Assembly: GCA_026413225.1 (NCBI GenBank)
Contig: CM048552.1
Span: 81,941,001 to 82,005,000, forward strand
Direction of reading: 5' to 3'
DNA: 64,000 nucleotides
From: Otis tarda
Taxonomy: Eukaryota > Chordata > Aves > Otidiformes > Otididae
Positions 36,719 to 49,440 of the stretch are shown one piece after another (position 1 is the first letter of the stretch; each line of letters begins with the position of its first letter). Position numbers and translations under genes: made by a program. The notes under the pieces were generated by a model. The model searched no databases. It had not been told where the DNA came from and saw only the letters and a program-made list of their open reading frames with translations.

Positions 36719-37485
36719 ACTACTGCATGAGTTTTTCAAAGACTTAACCATTAACTCGTAATGTGAGCAGAATTGCTTTTTATTGTGAGGGAAACATTTT
36801 AATTTGGCAGACAAGACCATCAAATCTTATTGAAGTTGTGCAAGGCTTTGAAATTTCTACTTCCTTACCTCAGTGTTTTTGTGCAGGATTTATGTACTTT
36901 TTGAATACCAGTTATTCTAAGCCAGGCTACTGTACGGAATAGATAAATCAGAACAAGATTACCACACCTGGTATGTTGTTAGTAAATATTACAAATGCTA
37001 AGTTAAACTGTGAGTCCCTAGAGGAATTCTCAGGTTTTACCAGACCTGACAGCTCAGCTGAGTTAAAAATAGAGGTACATCTGCTTACACTCCATCTTCA
37101 TTTTTATTCTGCTGTCCCCATGATAATATTTCACTATACTGATATGATTTCATAGAAATTCCATAGTTTAAACTTCTATGAGAAAGGAAAAAAAAAAGGA
37201 CCAAACATGTGCAATTGATTCTCTGTTCTCAGAGATTATTTTTCTCGCTCTTATCTTCTGTACTTTGCTTGACTGCAAATTTAACTGTTACCACTAAAAT
37301 AAATGTGATTTTTATTTTCTGGGTAATGTTAGAGCTTTAGAGTATATATACCTGAAGAATTACCACTCTTTTCTTTAAGCAACTGCACTAGATTTTTGCA
37401 CCTTGGTACTGTGGGGGAGATTTGAGCTCAGTCTCAATGTCAATGTTTCTTCCCTCGGCAAACATCAGCCACGTTTTGTGGATTT

Positions 37486-37651
37486 TTATTGTAATCCTTC
37501 TTTCTTAGATTGATTAGATTATACTTAACTTTTTTTTCTGGTTATGAGAGCACTGTGTAACTTAATGTGTTTATTGTGATCCTTCTTTCTTAGATTGATT
37601 AGATATAACATTTTTTTTCTGGTTATGAGAGCACTGTGTAACTTAACGTGT
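37486..37651 (+). repeat. 85-bp tandem duplication
   Basis: Two adjacent copies, 37,486-37,570 and 37,571-37,651. Both start TTATTGT.ATCCTTCTTTC, include TTAGATTGATTAGAT and end GAGAGCACTGTGTAACTTAA.GTGT. They differ by a handful of substitutions and a 4-bp length change, so the duplication is fairly recent. No gene function is implied. Confidence 0.9.
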
Positions 37652-39172
37652 TTATATTCCAGCTTTGATGGACAGAAGAAGCAGTATCTGTTTTGCCTTG
37701 TATTCAAAGCTTGTTCTGACTGATGTTTTCAAATACTTTAATTCTGTTGAAGTCTGTTGCTTAAATAATATTCACATCCTTAAATTCATTAGACTTTTTA
37801 GTCTAATTTTCAATACAACCTGCAACAGTGCAAATCTTTTTAACTATTCCTGTTTCACTTTTACACAGTAGGAACACAAATTGAAAGTAATTCTTTAACT
37901 GAAGTGCCTGTGCTGGAAGACTAGATACGGCAATGTAGAATTGTTATAAATCATTCCTTCTGCCTCAGTTCCTTGCTTCTGCCCATACTGTTGTTGCCAG
38001 CTTCCAAGTGATTGTACAAAAAAGCTAGGAACCACATATTTGTTGTGCTCACTCTTGGCACAGACTTTGGATTCTCTGAGGTCCCTTCTAATGTCTGATA
38101 TCCTGAGCAAATTCTAAAAAAATCAAAAGAGGAGCATTAAGATATTAATTGACAATTCCATTCACCCCTGTGTCTTAATCTGTGAAAGTATTCTGCTCAG
38201 GCTTTATACACCTCTTTGGAGTATAGAGGAAAAGCTAATTTTTTTTTTTTTTTTTGTAAATTAGGGAATGCAATTGTGAGTGAGGAGGGTTTCACCAAAT
38301 GAGCACATGGTGTGTTTCATATTTATATTCCACAGCAAAACTATTTCAGTTAAAAACTTCAAGGGAATACACAGTGCAGATCATGAGATAGTACAGTGTG
38401 AATTGAGAGTTGCCTTGTAAAACGTTTTAACTCTCAGTGCACATCCAGATGTTAAATAAGATTGCTTAAAACGAAGCTTGGCTAATTTCAAAAGCATCTG
38501 GATGTCTAAATATAGCCATATTAGTTAAATTTTTACCTGTTGTATACATCTATTTTCAACTCAGATGAAGAGGACAATAAACATTTATTGAGAGGGAAAT
38601 TATGAATTATTTGCTAACAGATATCTTAGACTAGAAGTACGGAAAACTGTTCACTTGCTCTTTCAAACACCCTTAGCCTTGGAAGGCATGAGTGATATAT
38701 TAACAAGTGGAGGATGAAATTTGCAGTTCTAGCATGTGCTGGACTAGAGGTTCGCCTGTTATAATATACTTTTTTTTTCCTCATCCTACTGATCCTACTG
38801 TAAGTATTGTTTTCTACTAGAGAGAAGTTTCTCTAAGGTAGCTTTCTTGTAGAGATGAACTTATCAACAGTACTTCCTCTCAATCATTGCAATGTAATTT
38901 AAAGTTTCTATAAAAACATATCTGTGGTTCATTGATTTTTTTTTTTCTATTTTGATGGTGCTCTTTTCTCAAATGAAGATGAGTTCACACCTAGTTTTTA
39001 GCAATTTCTGCAGTTAACGCATCTGTTAGTTTCCTGAGGGGTAATAGTACTGTTGATCCAGAGACAGGGAGGACACTCCCTAGGAGCTTTATGAAGCTGC
39101 ATAAAGAAAACAGGTTTTATGATTTTTTAAATAAATGTTATAATATGTTAATCAAAGTTTTCTATGTCATTA

Positions 39173-39425
39173 TAGAATGAAAAGACTGTGAATAGGGACC
39201 TCTGGAGGTTCCTAGACCTACCGTCTGTTCAAAGCAGGGCTATCTTGAAAGCCAGATGAAGTTGCTCATGAGTTTTGAAATCTCCAAGGATGGAGATCAC
39301 TTGGCCTCTCTGGGCACCCTTTCCAGTGCTGCATTACATGAGAGGGGGAAGAATATTTTCCTTCTGTCCAGACCAAATTTTCCTTGGTATAACTTACAGA
39401 CATTTTGTCTTGTCTTTTAGTAGTT
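39173..39425 (-). mobile_element. CR1 3'-end fragment, antisense, diverged
   Basis: The + strand shows in order GGGACCTCTGGAGGTTCCTAGACC, CTGTTCAAAGCAGGGCT, TTTTGAAATCTCCAAGGATGG, GCCTCTCTGGGCACCCTTTCCAGTGCT, then a TTTTCCTT block. This is the antisense of the CR1 3' UTR and C-terminal coding region. It is diverged and has lost the typical octamer tail. Confidence 0.8.
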
Positions 39426-42400
39426 CACCTCTAATGAGTTATAGCAGGTCAAGAAAACATACAGCAAGTATAAAAAGTGCAATAGAAGTCATAATTAAAT
39501 GTATTTCTGTTTGAATGCAACCTTTACCACTTAGGAGCTCTAAATGACAGATGAAGTGAGTACAGTAAGGTCACTGATATCACAAAGTGGTGGTTACCCT
39601 TCTGAGACAAAAACTTACTTAACTCCTAGAAAACTGGCAAGTCATCTTCTTAATGAACATCTTGAAGCACCTGCAGATGGGAACCTGTGTATGAACTGAA
39701 ATTCTGGATAGGGGACCATCGCCATAGAGAGTAGGTCCTCTTTTGTTCTCTTGTTATTAATATAAAATTACATCACCCTAGGGAAGTCAAGCAGAGCTAG
39801 CTGGTTTTTAGTTGTAGTCAAGCTTATTTTAATATTAGTGCTTCTAAAAGATCCCAGCTGATCAGCTCCTTCTAATCCATCTCATTTTTCATATTTTCAT
39901 TTCTATTTCCTTTTGCTAGGACTTCACCTAACTTCTTAATGACTAACAGGCTACATTATCTATAGTATGCTACTTTCAAAGCTCCGAGTGCCTTTATATG
40001 CTTATTTTGCTGTAAAGCCTAAAATTGGGAAGCCATGGTCATTGTAAAGATTAAGGCTATGTATGCAATAATTCTTTCTGCAGGAGTAGGTGGAAAACTG
40101 TGTTAACCAAAATATTATTTATAATGTATAGCTTGTAAATCAAAACTTTGGAGTTTCTGTTACTCAAACTGTCTGCTTAATATATTTCTTCCTTCCTATT
40201 TTTAACTATGTTTTTATTTCACATGGAAAATTGTTTCAACTTCGTGTGTAATGAATTCTGGCCCTTCATTTGCAAAGTGCCTGTGTTGAACCTGCTCTTG
40301 ACCAAACAGTCACCACTTCCCCTTTGTTCCTGCATTTGAATGCTGTCTTCCTATAGCGGAGCAGCCTGTAGATTTCTCTGCCTGGCAGTTTTTAAAGTGA
40401 TGACAGACCTATGATGTTCTGAAGTTCGATTGTCCTGCCTCTGGATACTGCTACCTTAACTTTCAGTGTGTTGGGGCCTGTGTAGTGGAGTGTTCAATGT
40501 AAACAATTAAGCCCCAGAAGTGTTATTACTGGTTTACTTTTTTACCTTTTTTCACCTTTCATCAATCTTCACAACAAAAACCCAAAATGGATATATCTGC
40601 TTACCCTACTTAGGATAGGGTATTTAAAAGGAGCAATAAAATAAGAAAAGGGGAGTTCTGCTGAAATGGTGTTTTTATTGTCTTCAGAGATAAAGTATTT
40701 CTTCCTTTGCAAAAGTGTGGTTAACATCAATTTCTGGTACAGCATTTCCCTAGCTGTGTCCATCTATTCTGCTTAATACATTAGCAAATCACTGCTACTT
40801 TCGCCACCGTTCTTTGTAGCCACATCTTTGTTTCTGGAGACAGAACACTTGTCTCTACCTAATGTCTAGAACTCTAAGAACTTGAAAATAAAGGTCTGTG
40901 GTGCCATCCCTAATTCCAGAGGTACACTCAAATGTTGTTCAGTCATTGTTTATGCTAACTTTGGGGTTATTGATCGTCAAAGTGCAGATTCTCCTGTATT
41001 TTTTAATTCCTCTGCTTCCCTGTCACTATTCTGCTGTTATTGCAAATTAACCGAATCAAATATCTGATCTTTTTTTATGCAATGCAACCACTTTGGCAGA
41101 AAGGAACCTTGTCATACGTGATTATCTCATGGGGATTAAACAACACTGTCAAATGCTTGCCACAGGCCTAAGCCTAATCAGTTCAGACTAATATTTTGGG
41201 AGAGATATACACACAGCGCCCCACGCTGTGGTTGGGTTGGTTGACCCAGGAGGTCAGTCTTACACTTCCCAGATTTGCAACAAATGTATGTATCTGTCCT
41301 GAAAGCCAGGCTTCAAAGCAAGGAACACTGAGGCCAGCCTCCTATATACAGACAGCAAACTGAGAGCAGTGAGCTCCCTTCACATCCTCCCTCTGCAAGG
41401 CTCACAGGGCTATCACCAGCTTCCGTAAGGCTACAGAGAAAAGAAAACTCAACCATGGCAGATGTGCAGAATAATATCCACTAATAATATCTTAATGCCT
41501 GGAGAATAGTTTGGTTATGAAATTTTCTCTGCTGAAGCAGCTGGTCAGGTGGTTATTTATTACTTTCTGAGTAAGACATCAATTACAGCTTTGGATCTGT
41601 ACATTAACACAATGAGGAGCTTTTCTGTACCTGACAGTTTGATTCCTTATTTAACAGAAATGCCTTTTCAGTGGAAACCAAGCATGTTTCAGGCTTACCT
41701 ATTGATTCTTTTATTTTATAGCCTCTTTTCTTCACTGTGTGCCAGTGAGGTACTCCTCATTTTTGGGGATTTCCTTTCCCTTTGAGGGAGGAGGGAGCTT
41801 GCTTTCTTTTGGGGTATTAGTGATCAGTGTGTTAAGAGTGTTGTGCTTTCCCCCTTAGTCTGGTGAATTACTGTAGCATTCTTCTGAGACAACACTGACT
41901 CATGGGATCCTGGAGAGGGTCCCCTCGTGCCAGGTGGGTAATTACAGTAAAAAAAACCAAAAGTTATTCTTCATAAATAACTAAATGACTCAGTTCCATA
42001 CAGAAATATGGGAACATTATGCAGTTCTTCCCTGACTGTCTTTAGCTGGTATATCTTCAACATTCACAAAGATGCTGAGGATATATGCAAGAAATTCTTT
42101 ATTAGGAAAAAGAGAAAACAGCTTTAGGGCTGGGAAAGCACAGTAGTCAAACAAATACAGCATTAAGTAGAAAAATGCCCATGAGCTCTATCAGTAACTT
42201 TGGCAGTAGTCCATCTAGCTCCTTTCCAAACCTCTTCTGAGAATGTGCCTGAGGCAATAATCTGAGCATATCTTCTCATTGTAACTCTTTTGCACTTTGA
42301 GTCCAACGTCTTTTTATAGTTCCAAGGAATTCTGTGACAAAGATTCAGTCCCAATTTAGGGTACATTCAACTTAAAGATCATCATCATTAAAGCACTAGG

Positions 42401-44085
42401 CACAGTGCTATGCCAGCATCTACTCAGCCTTGATGTTCCTTGTGCCATTTTTTTTATAGCAGAGATCTTCCTGGAGGGAGCCAGAAGGTGGGACCCTAGA
42501 GCAGAGTCCTAGCTGTTGAGAAAGGAACGCTTTCTCCATCATTATAATTCTTCCGCTTTCCAGTGTCTGTATGATCTCATCACCACTCACAACCCCAGTT
42601 TATTTATGAATGAACTTTTGTATCATGACATACGTCCATTAAAAGAACTGCGTATTGGATGTTTGATGCTAGAACAGCACTTTTCAGCTGCAATTGTAGG
42701 GAGTTTCCCTCCCACCCATGGAACTTCTCATCACAAGGCTCACATGAGTGCTCCAGCCTGTGTTTACTGCAAAGCAGAGGTTTTTTTTTTCTCATGGTGC
42801 ATAAATCACTGAAGAATTTGTGTTGAATTATTCTGCTGGGTGCAGGCCTGTGACTGGAGTGAGATGATTCACTTACAGCTCTGCATTTCATAGACTTTGC
42901 CAGTCCTGTAGGAAGTGTTTCTCTCTCTGTCTGTTTTGGCAAGAGCTTGGTCATATTTATTGGTGCTTGTATGAGAGATGGAATTTTAAGCCAGCAGGCT
43001 TGAATTGCAGTGCTAAGGAAAAACAGATCCCTGCTTTCTGATAAACATAATTCCCAGGCTTCAGGTCACTGAGCAATAAGATCCTCTTTACCATCCAGAA
43101 TCCTCACTCCTTTGGTGGGATTTTTGAAAGCTAGATCCAGCAAAGGATGTGCACATCTACATCAGGACTTATGCAAAGACAAGGCTTTGAAGACTGAGGT
43201 TGTTTCTGCACAGCTTCCTGATGCCGCCTCCTTGGATTCTATAGTTTTGTAGGCAGCTAGAGTTCAGCTTTATCTGTGTGCAGAACTGTTTCAGGCTAAG
43301 TTCCATAGTGCCTCTATGATGCCTGAACTTCACAGCCAGAAACTTATATTTCTTAATGGACGTGAGTGATAGGTCCCAATCCAGTGCATATCTTTGGAGG
43401 TGATATAATTGTATTTTGATAGGAAATTAAAGTTTGTTGTTTTATACTGGAGAAGCAAAATCCAGAGATGGGATGCCAGATTGAAACGAAAGAGGAAGTC
43501 CTGCACATTTCTATATACATGCATATAAATATTTGTAGGCATTTGGTAGTGTATAAGGCTAGGAACTGCAGGGAGTAGAAAACAGTCGCTGCGTTTGGGT
43601 TGTTACGGTTCTGCTTCTCTTTCTTGTAAAACTGCTCTTGACATATTTATCTCCATAGAAGATTCTGACTATGGCATGTTGGGGTGAGAGGAGTGCTCTC
43701 CTTGAGTGCTGACCAGAGCCAGCAAGACCAACCCTTATCATCTGGTTTAAGGGCATACCCAAATATTAAGGTGCTTTGTATGAGGATCCTATCTGACTCT
43801 GTTTGAAAGAACTGACCATAGCTTTGTGTGATCCAGTAACCTGTCTCCAGCAGTGGACAAAACCAAGCTGGCAAGGGAAGGGATTAAGAAGTAGGCACCA
43901 TATGACAATTACACCCAGAAAACACCTGCATAAAGGTTTCCAACATGAGACATCTCTGAACTTCCACAGTCAGTACTGTGAGAGAGCAGAAAAATTAACA
44001 TTTTAATGCAATATCTGAGGAGGTGATTACTGCTCTTGTGTATTACTGTCTTGGTGGAATAGTTGCAATTGAAGTGCTCAAAAAC

Positions 44086-44905
44086 AGAATCACAGAATGA
44101 TTGAGATTGGTGGGGATCTCTGGAGGTGATCTGGTCCAAACTCGTGCTCAAACAGGGCCACCAAGAGACAATTTCCCAGGACTGTGACTAGATGTTTTTT
44201 GAATATTTCTAAGGAGAGAGACTCCACAACCTCCCTAGGTGACCTGTTCCAGTGCTGTCACCCTCACAGTAAAAAAGTGTTTCCTAATGTTCACAGGGAA
44301 CCTCCAGTGTTTCAGTTTGTGCCCATTGCCTGCAACTGAAAAAAGACTGTCTCCATCCTTTTTTGCACCCTTCCTTCAGGTATTTACATACATTAATAAG
44401 ATCCTTCTTGAGCGGTCTTTTCTCCAGGCAAAGTAGTCTCAGCTCTTTCAGCTTTTCCTCACAGGTGAGGTGCTCCAGCCCTGTAATCATCCTTGTAGCC
44501 CTTCACTGGATTCTCTCTGGTATGTCCATGTCTCTCTTGTACTGAGGAGCCCAGAACCAGACACAGTACTCCCACTGTGGCCTCACCAGTGCTAGCAGAG
44601 GGGAAGGATCTTTGACCAGCTCTCAATATTTTGTCTAAAGTGGCCAAGGATACCATTGGCCTTCTTTGCAGCAACGACATGTTGCTGACTCTTATTCAAC
44701 CTAATGTGCCCTCCAGCTAGACTTTTGCCACTGACCACCACCCTCTGGGCCTGGCCATTCAGTTAGTTTTCAGTGCACCTCACTATCTGCTCACCCAGCC
44801 CGTACATCAACAGCTACTTTATGAGAATCTTAAGGGAGACAGTGTCAGAGGCCTCACAGGTGCACAATATCCAGTGCTCTCCCCTCATTTACCAGAAAGT
44901 CCTGC
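44086..44905 (-). mobile_element. CR1 LINE fragment, antisense, diverged
   Basis: The + strand starts with the tail remnant AGAATCACAGAATGATTGAG, then the CR1 3' region (GTGATCTGGTCCAAACTC, CCACAACCTCCCTAGGTGACC, TGTTCCAGTGCTGTCACC). The minus strand translation at 44,284-44,490 keeps MITGLEHLTCEEKLKELRLL, the CR1 C-terminal motif. Homology runs through the RT C-terminal part and fades near 44,905. Frameshifts and stops are present; compared with the 23.9 kb copy it belongs to an older subfamily. Confidence 0.9.
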
Positions 44906-47900
44906 ATGCATTTAACTTACATGATGCATTTTAATGTGTTTTGTTTACCTTTCCATTTGTCACGGTCTCAAAAGTCTTGAGGACTAGCAGGTTAAATTTT
45001 AGTTAAACAAGAAAGTTCTGTAACTCTTTTATTGTCTTAAAATGCAAAGAGGCAAGCCTTGCTATCTCAGGGTGTGCAATAATACTGTGACTAAAAATAA
45101 TTTTTTATACTTTTTTTTATTGGAAATGATACATTTGTTTATTAGCCACTAGATAGTGTCTATCTGACAGTAGTAATATAGTGCAAATACTTACAAGTAC
45201 TTACTTATTATAGCAAATACATGAAATGGATCATACTCTGTAGTAAGGCTTAGCTATATTAATTTGAAAAGCAAGAATGCTTTCATGATATATTAGTTAT
45301 TGTATATCAAAGTTATTTATGAAAAGAAGTCAGTATTTGATCTTCAAACTCTGTTAACTTAGATGATGGAAATTGTGCAAATTATCTTGTGAAAGCTGAA
45401 GATTAGGAAAGTGATAAAATATCAGTGACTTCATATTTGTTCAAGGTAGAAACTTGGGCAAACATAATTTGCAAGTAAGGAAAAAACAGAAAAGTCATAA
45501 TAGGGGTTAAATAATAGGAAGAAAAAGAGTAGGTAATCTCCCTGGCAGTCTAAAAGAAAGGCTGATTCACTTTATCATATTAAATAGGTTACTCCTTATT
45601 TGTGGGAGCTTGAACAGTTTATTATGAGAAAAACAGTTATATGTATATATATAACTGAAATAATTATTTATTTCTTATATAGAGCTGAGGTGTTTAGTAA
45701 GTGAAACTGTAATTCCTTCTTCATAGGTAACCTCTATTGACTTACACTAGTATTGACTCAGTCTCAGGTAGCTATGCTACCTGCTGTGGATTTTTAATTT
45801 GCCAAGTTTGGAGGATTACTGCTAAAGTATGCTAAACAATAAAGTAAACTAAAGAGAGACACTGAGTGTACATAGATTGTAAAACTAAACAAAACCACGA
45901 CAATTGTCTTATGCTTGAGTTCTTAGAAGTGACAAGACAAACACTGCATTACGGCTCTTGCTGAAGATGTCTCTCTTTAGTAAGGTGTGCAGTGGCTGCT
46001 GCAGTCTGAGAGACATGTGGAACTTTTGTAGGCAAAGAACATTACAGGCCAATCCAGATATCAACATAATAATGTAATCAGGCACTTAATACATTCAAAT
46101 GCTATGTAAGGTTAAGGACTGCTATTACTAAACCTGAAGTGCTGTGTATGAGTATATTATTATTTTTATGTTCCTGCAAATCACATTCTTTTTGTGTCTA
46201 GCTCTCTGGTAAAAGGTCTCTAGCCGTGGGGATCTGGACACTTTACAAAGGCCATGCAAAAATCCAAAATGTTCTATAGAAGGACTGAAGCTTTGTATTC
46301 TCCCATAACAGAGGGGAGAATGCATTTATAGTACTTCTGACTAACTGTCATCATGTTGTTTGCTTATACAATTGGTAGGTAGTCAGCCTTAATTTTTCTC
46401 TCAGTCACATTACATGTCACCTTATTATGCTTCTATTATTCTTTGTATTACAGTCAGTAAACAAAGGCGCTTTTTTCAGTTTATAATCCATCGTGACAAA
46501 CTATGCCCTTTCAGTTGTACTCTTGACAATTTCTTGGAATGTAAGCAATAATGTTTGTGAATCTATGAAGCTCAGTGAGTGGCTTGTCCTGTTTTTATTT
46601 CTAATGGAGTAAAGTTTGATCTTTTGCTATTTTAAATTGCAGTTAATACACAAATACTGTGGTTATTATTCTAGATATTTTTTTCCCAGGTTTGTTAATG
46701 CATTAGAATTTGAGAACTTGAATATTCCCTTCCTCCACACACATCACCTTCTCCCTAAACTGCTGTTACTATGTTGAATAGTAATTATTTGTAAAGAGCC
46801 AAGAGATTTGGGGGAAACATAGTTCTCCATCTAAGTAAATTTCAAAATTTCTGTTTTCTAAGGAGTTGCAATATTTTTACAGTGTTTTTTTGTCCTATAA
46901 TGGATCTTAAGTAGTATTTCACAGTGCCTTGGAAGAAAATATATTTGTGGCTGCTATAATCTGTAATTTAGGCAGGTTTGGCTCCAGACTTCAGGTCCTA
47001 TTGGATGAGATAGCAAATATTTGTTAACTGATTTTTCAGACAAGAGCTTTACTAAAAGGGCTTGATTAAATGGCTCTTGTTGCATCTTGCTTTGTTCTGC
47101 TTTCAGGCAAAAAGGGTCAAATTCATAGTTTCTCTTCTGATCTTTGGTGAATGCTCTCAGTCAGAAGCACTGCAGATGACTCCGTGCATTACTTGCTAGA
47201 GAAAATGCACGGGGTATGAAGTCTTTTAGAGAACTCAAAAGCCAGACTGTGGCTCCAAACTTGTTTCTAGGTCTTAGCAATCTGGTACCGAGTATTCCAA
47301 AGTGAATGAGAGACATTTGCAGATGTGGACACAAACATGAACATTAAAGCTAACTTTCAGCATTTAGCGTTTGATCTAGGTTCTTGCACTGGCTTATCAA
47401 CTATTTTCTCTAACACCCTCAAAATGACTCTCTACTGGACAGTCTTGATCTTTATCTCCAGTTTAGGGAAAAACCATGTGCTCTTACCTTGGATAGAGGC
47501 TCCTTTCTTTGTTTTCTATATGCAGAACCAGTTGGCCTTTCTAATGGACTTTTTCTTTCCTGCCTCAGACTCAGCTGCATTGTAATTTAGCTGAGGTTCT
47601 GTAGCTATTTTTTTTCTCCTCTTAAAATGTTAATAATTTTTTTTTCAGTCTCTTGGCAAGTTGTTCCAAGGGGGGTTGTCTTCTGCCAGGAGCCTTTCCT
47701 GGTTTCCATATTGCTCCATTTGGTGCAGTCTCTGTGTATCTGGATTTAGCACCAATATATTTCTTCTTTGGACTGTCTGGACAGAATATGTGCATATATG
47801 CTGTCAGGCACAAACATGGTAGAAATCTCTAGGATCTCTAGATGCACAGCAGCCTCAGTGCTGCTGCTGAGCGGTAATTCTACCCAGGTGTCCCAGATGG

Positions 47901-49299
47901 TTGTAATAAATGCTTGAATCCTGTCCTGAGAAAATTTTCAAGTGGAGAAAAAATGACAAATTCAGAAAAGTTTGTACACAGACAACTCTACCTGGAGTGA
48001 AGTGGTGGAGTATGCAGAAACGTTACGTCCTGTTCTTGATTCTGTTACAGTGACTGGGGTTTTCTCTATACTTCAGCAATCTTCCTGAAATAAGTCTACA
48101 GTTTTGAGACAGAAACTTCAGTTTGGTGGGAACTATTATCTCAGAAACAAGGAAAAATGTCCTGTATTCTGAACTTAATATGTGCTAGAAATTAGTTCAA
48201 TGTTTGTAATGGTGGTCATTGTTCTACCTTCAGTTTAATGGTAGATTTTCTGCTGGTTACAAAGCACCCTGAAGCATTTAATTGTGTTCCTGACCTTCTG
48301 CCACAAGTTGTTGTTTTCTCCACTGGTCTGTCATAGCTGTTCTTAGGCCTACACTGTGAACTGGCTTGCTGTGTGTTAGAAAAGGGAACGCACACCTGGA
48401 CTGGAAGCTGGGGAGGGAGAGAGAGTTTTTAAACTGGCTCTGGTAATAGAGTTGTTCTGACATGAAGCTATACTCTGAGAGGACTGCGTGTCCTTTCTCC
48501 CAACAGTAGAAAGACCAGAATTTTGTCCACAGTCGGTGTGAATAGATTTATTTTGAAGGCATAAGTAACAAATGTGGCTTGTTTGAGCATTTGCACAGGG
48601 GAAAGCCTACCTAGTAAGTAGCTGTAAATCAGTTTGGTTTTGTGTAGAAACTATTACACAGGAACTATTCCTCCACCATAGGGGTGGTGGAGTGAATTGT
48701 GGCAAACACGAAATAGCAGCTGGCCTAGAATGGGGTATGGAAATTAAGAAACTGAAGGGTTTTGAACAGATTTCCCAGTTAGGTGACTCAGTGTCCACAG
48801 CATCTTTTCCTCGCTTTTTAAAGTTCCTGAACGACTGCAGAGTTCTTTCCAGAATGTGTCACGCACCACACGCTTTATTCACATTCCAGGTATCCCACAC
48901 TTATTTTCACAGTCAAAAACTAAGGGTTTTTTTTTTTCTTCTCTCTTTTTCCTCTCTTTCTCAAATCTTAATCTATTTATACATTGCACAACTTGGCATG
49001 GAAACACTGTGACCAACATGCAAGCATAGAGTTTAATTATCAGTTATTCTTTTTGATGTTGTTTTGGCAACCAGACAGGCAGAAGTGCTTTGCAGATGTC
49101 TGGTTCAAGTGTTATATGGGTGAAGCAGAGGGAACTGAGTAAACATTTTCACTACGTATTTTCCAATGCGTCTTATCCTAAATTTGCCATGAGAGAGCAT
49201 ACACTTTCTACAGGTGGTTGTTGTTGTTGTCATCGTTTTTTAATGCTGTTTCTGATCATTTGCTTGAAGTGCAACTTTTGTTCAGCTTCTGAAGTAGTT

Positions 49300-49440
49300 A
49301 TGGATGGTGTCATGGTTTTGTTAGTGAGGGGGGGCCTAAGGTGGTAGCTTCTGCAGGAAACTGCTAGAAGTCGCTCCCCTTTGTTCAGTGGACTCGGCCA
49401 GGCCTAGGGCAGACCTGCTGCTGGCCAAGGTCGAGCCGAA
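49300..49440. mobile_element. Possible avian ERV leader/LTR fragment
   Basis: A GC-richer island in AT-rich intron: GTTAGTGAGGGGGGGCCTAAG, then GGTAGCTTCTGCAGGAAACTGCTAGAAG and CTGCTGCTGGCCAAGGTCGAGCC. I remember similar sequence as an interspersed element next to avian ERVL-type LTRs, but only from memory. No coding sequence is present. A CpG-containing regulatory island is an alternative. Confidence 0.35.

Noticed and set aside
37641..37668. TTTATATTCCAG as a splice acceptor for an extra ANO2 exon
   Set aside because: The sequence following it does not continue the ANO2 protein, and exons G and H already join in phase (AG|G).
42516..42954. Open frames of 98 and 116 codons on opposite strands
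   Set aside because: Mutually antisense, no recognisable domain, inside the largest ANO2 intron. Not distinguishable from chance.
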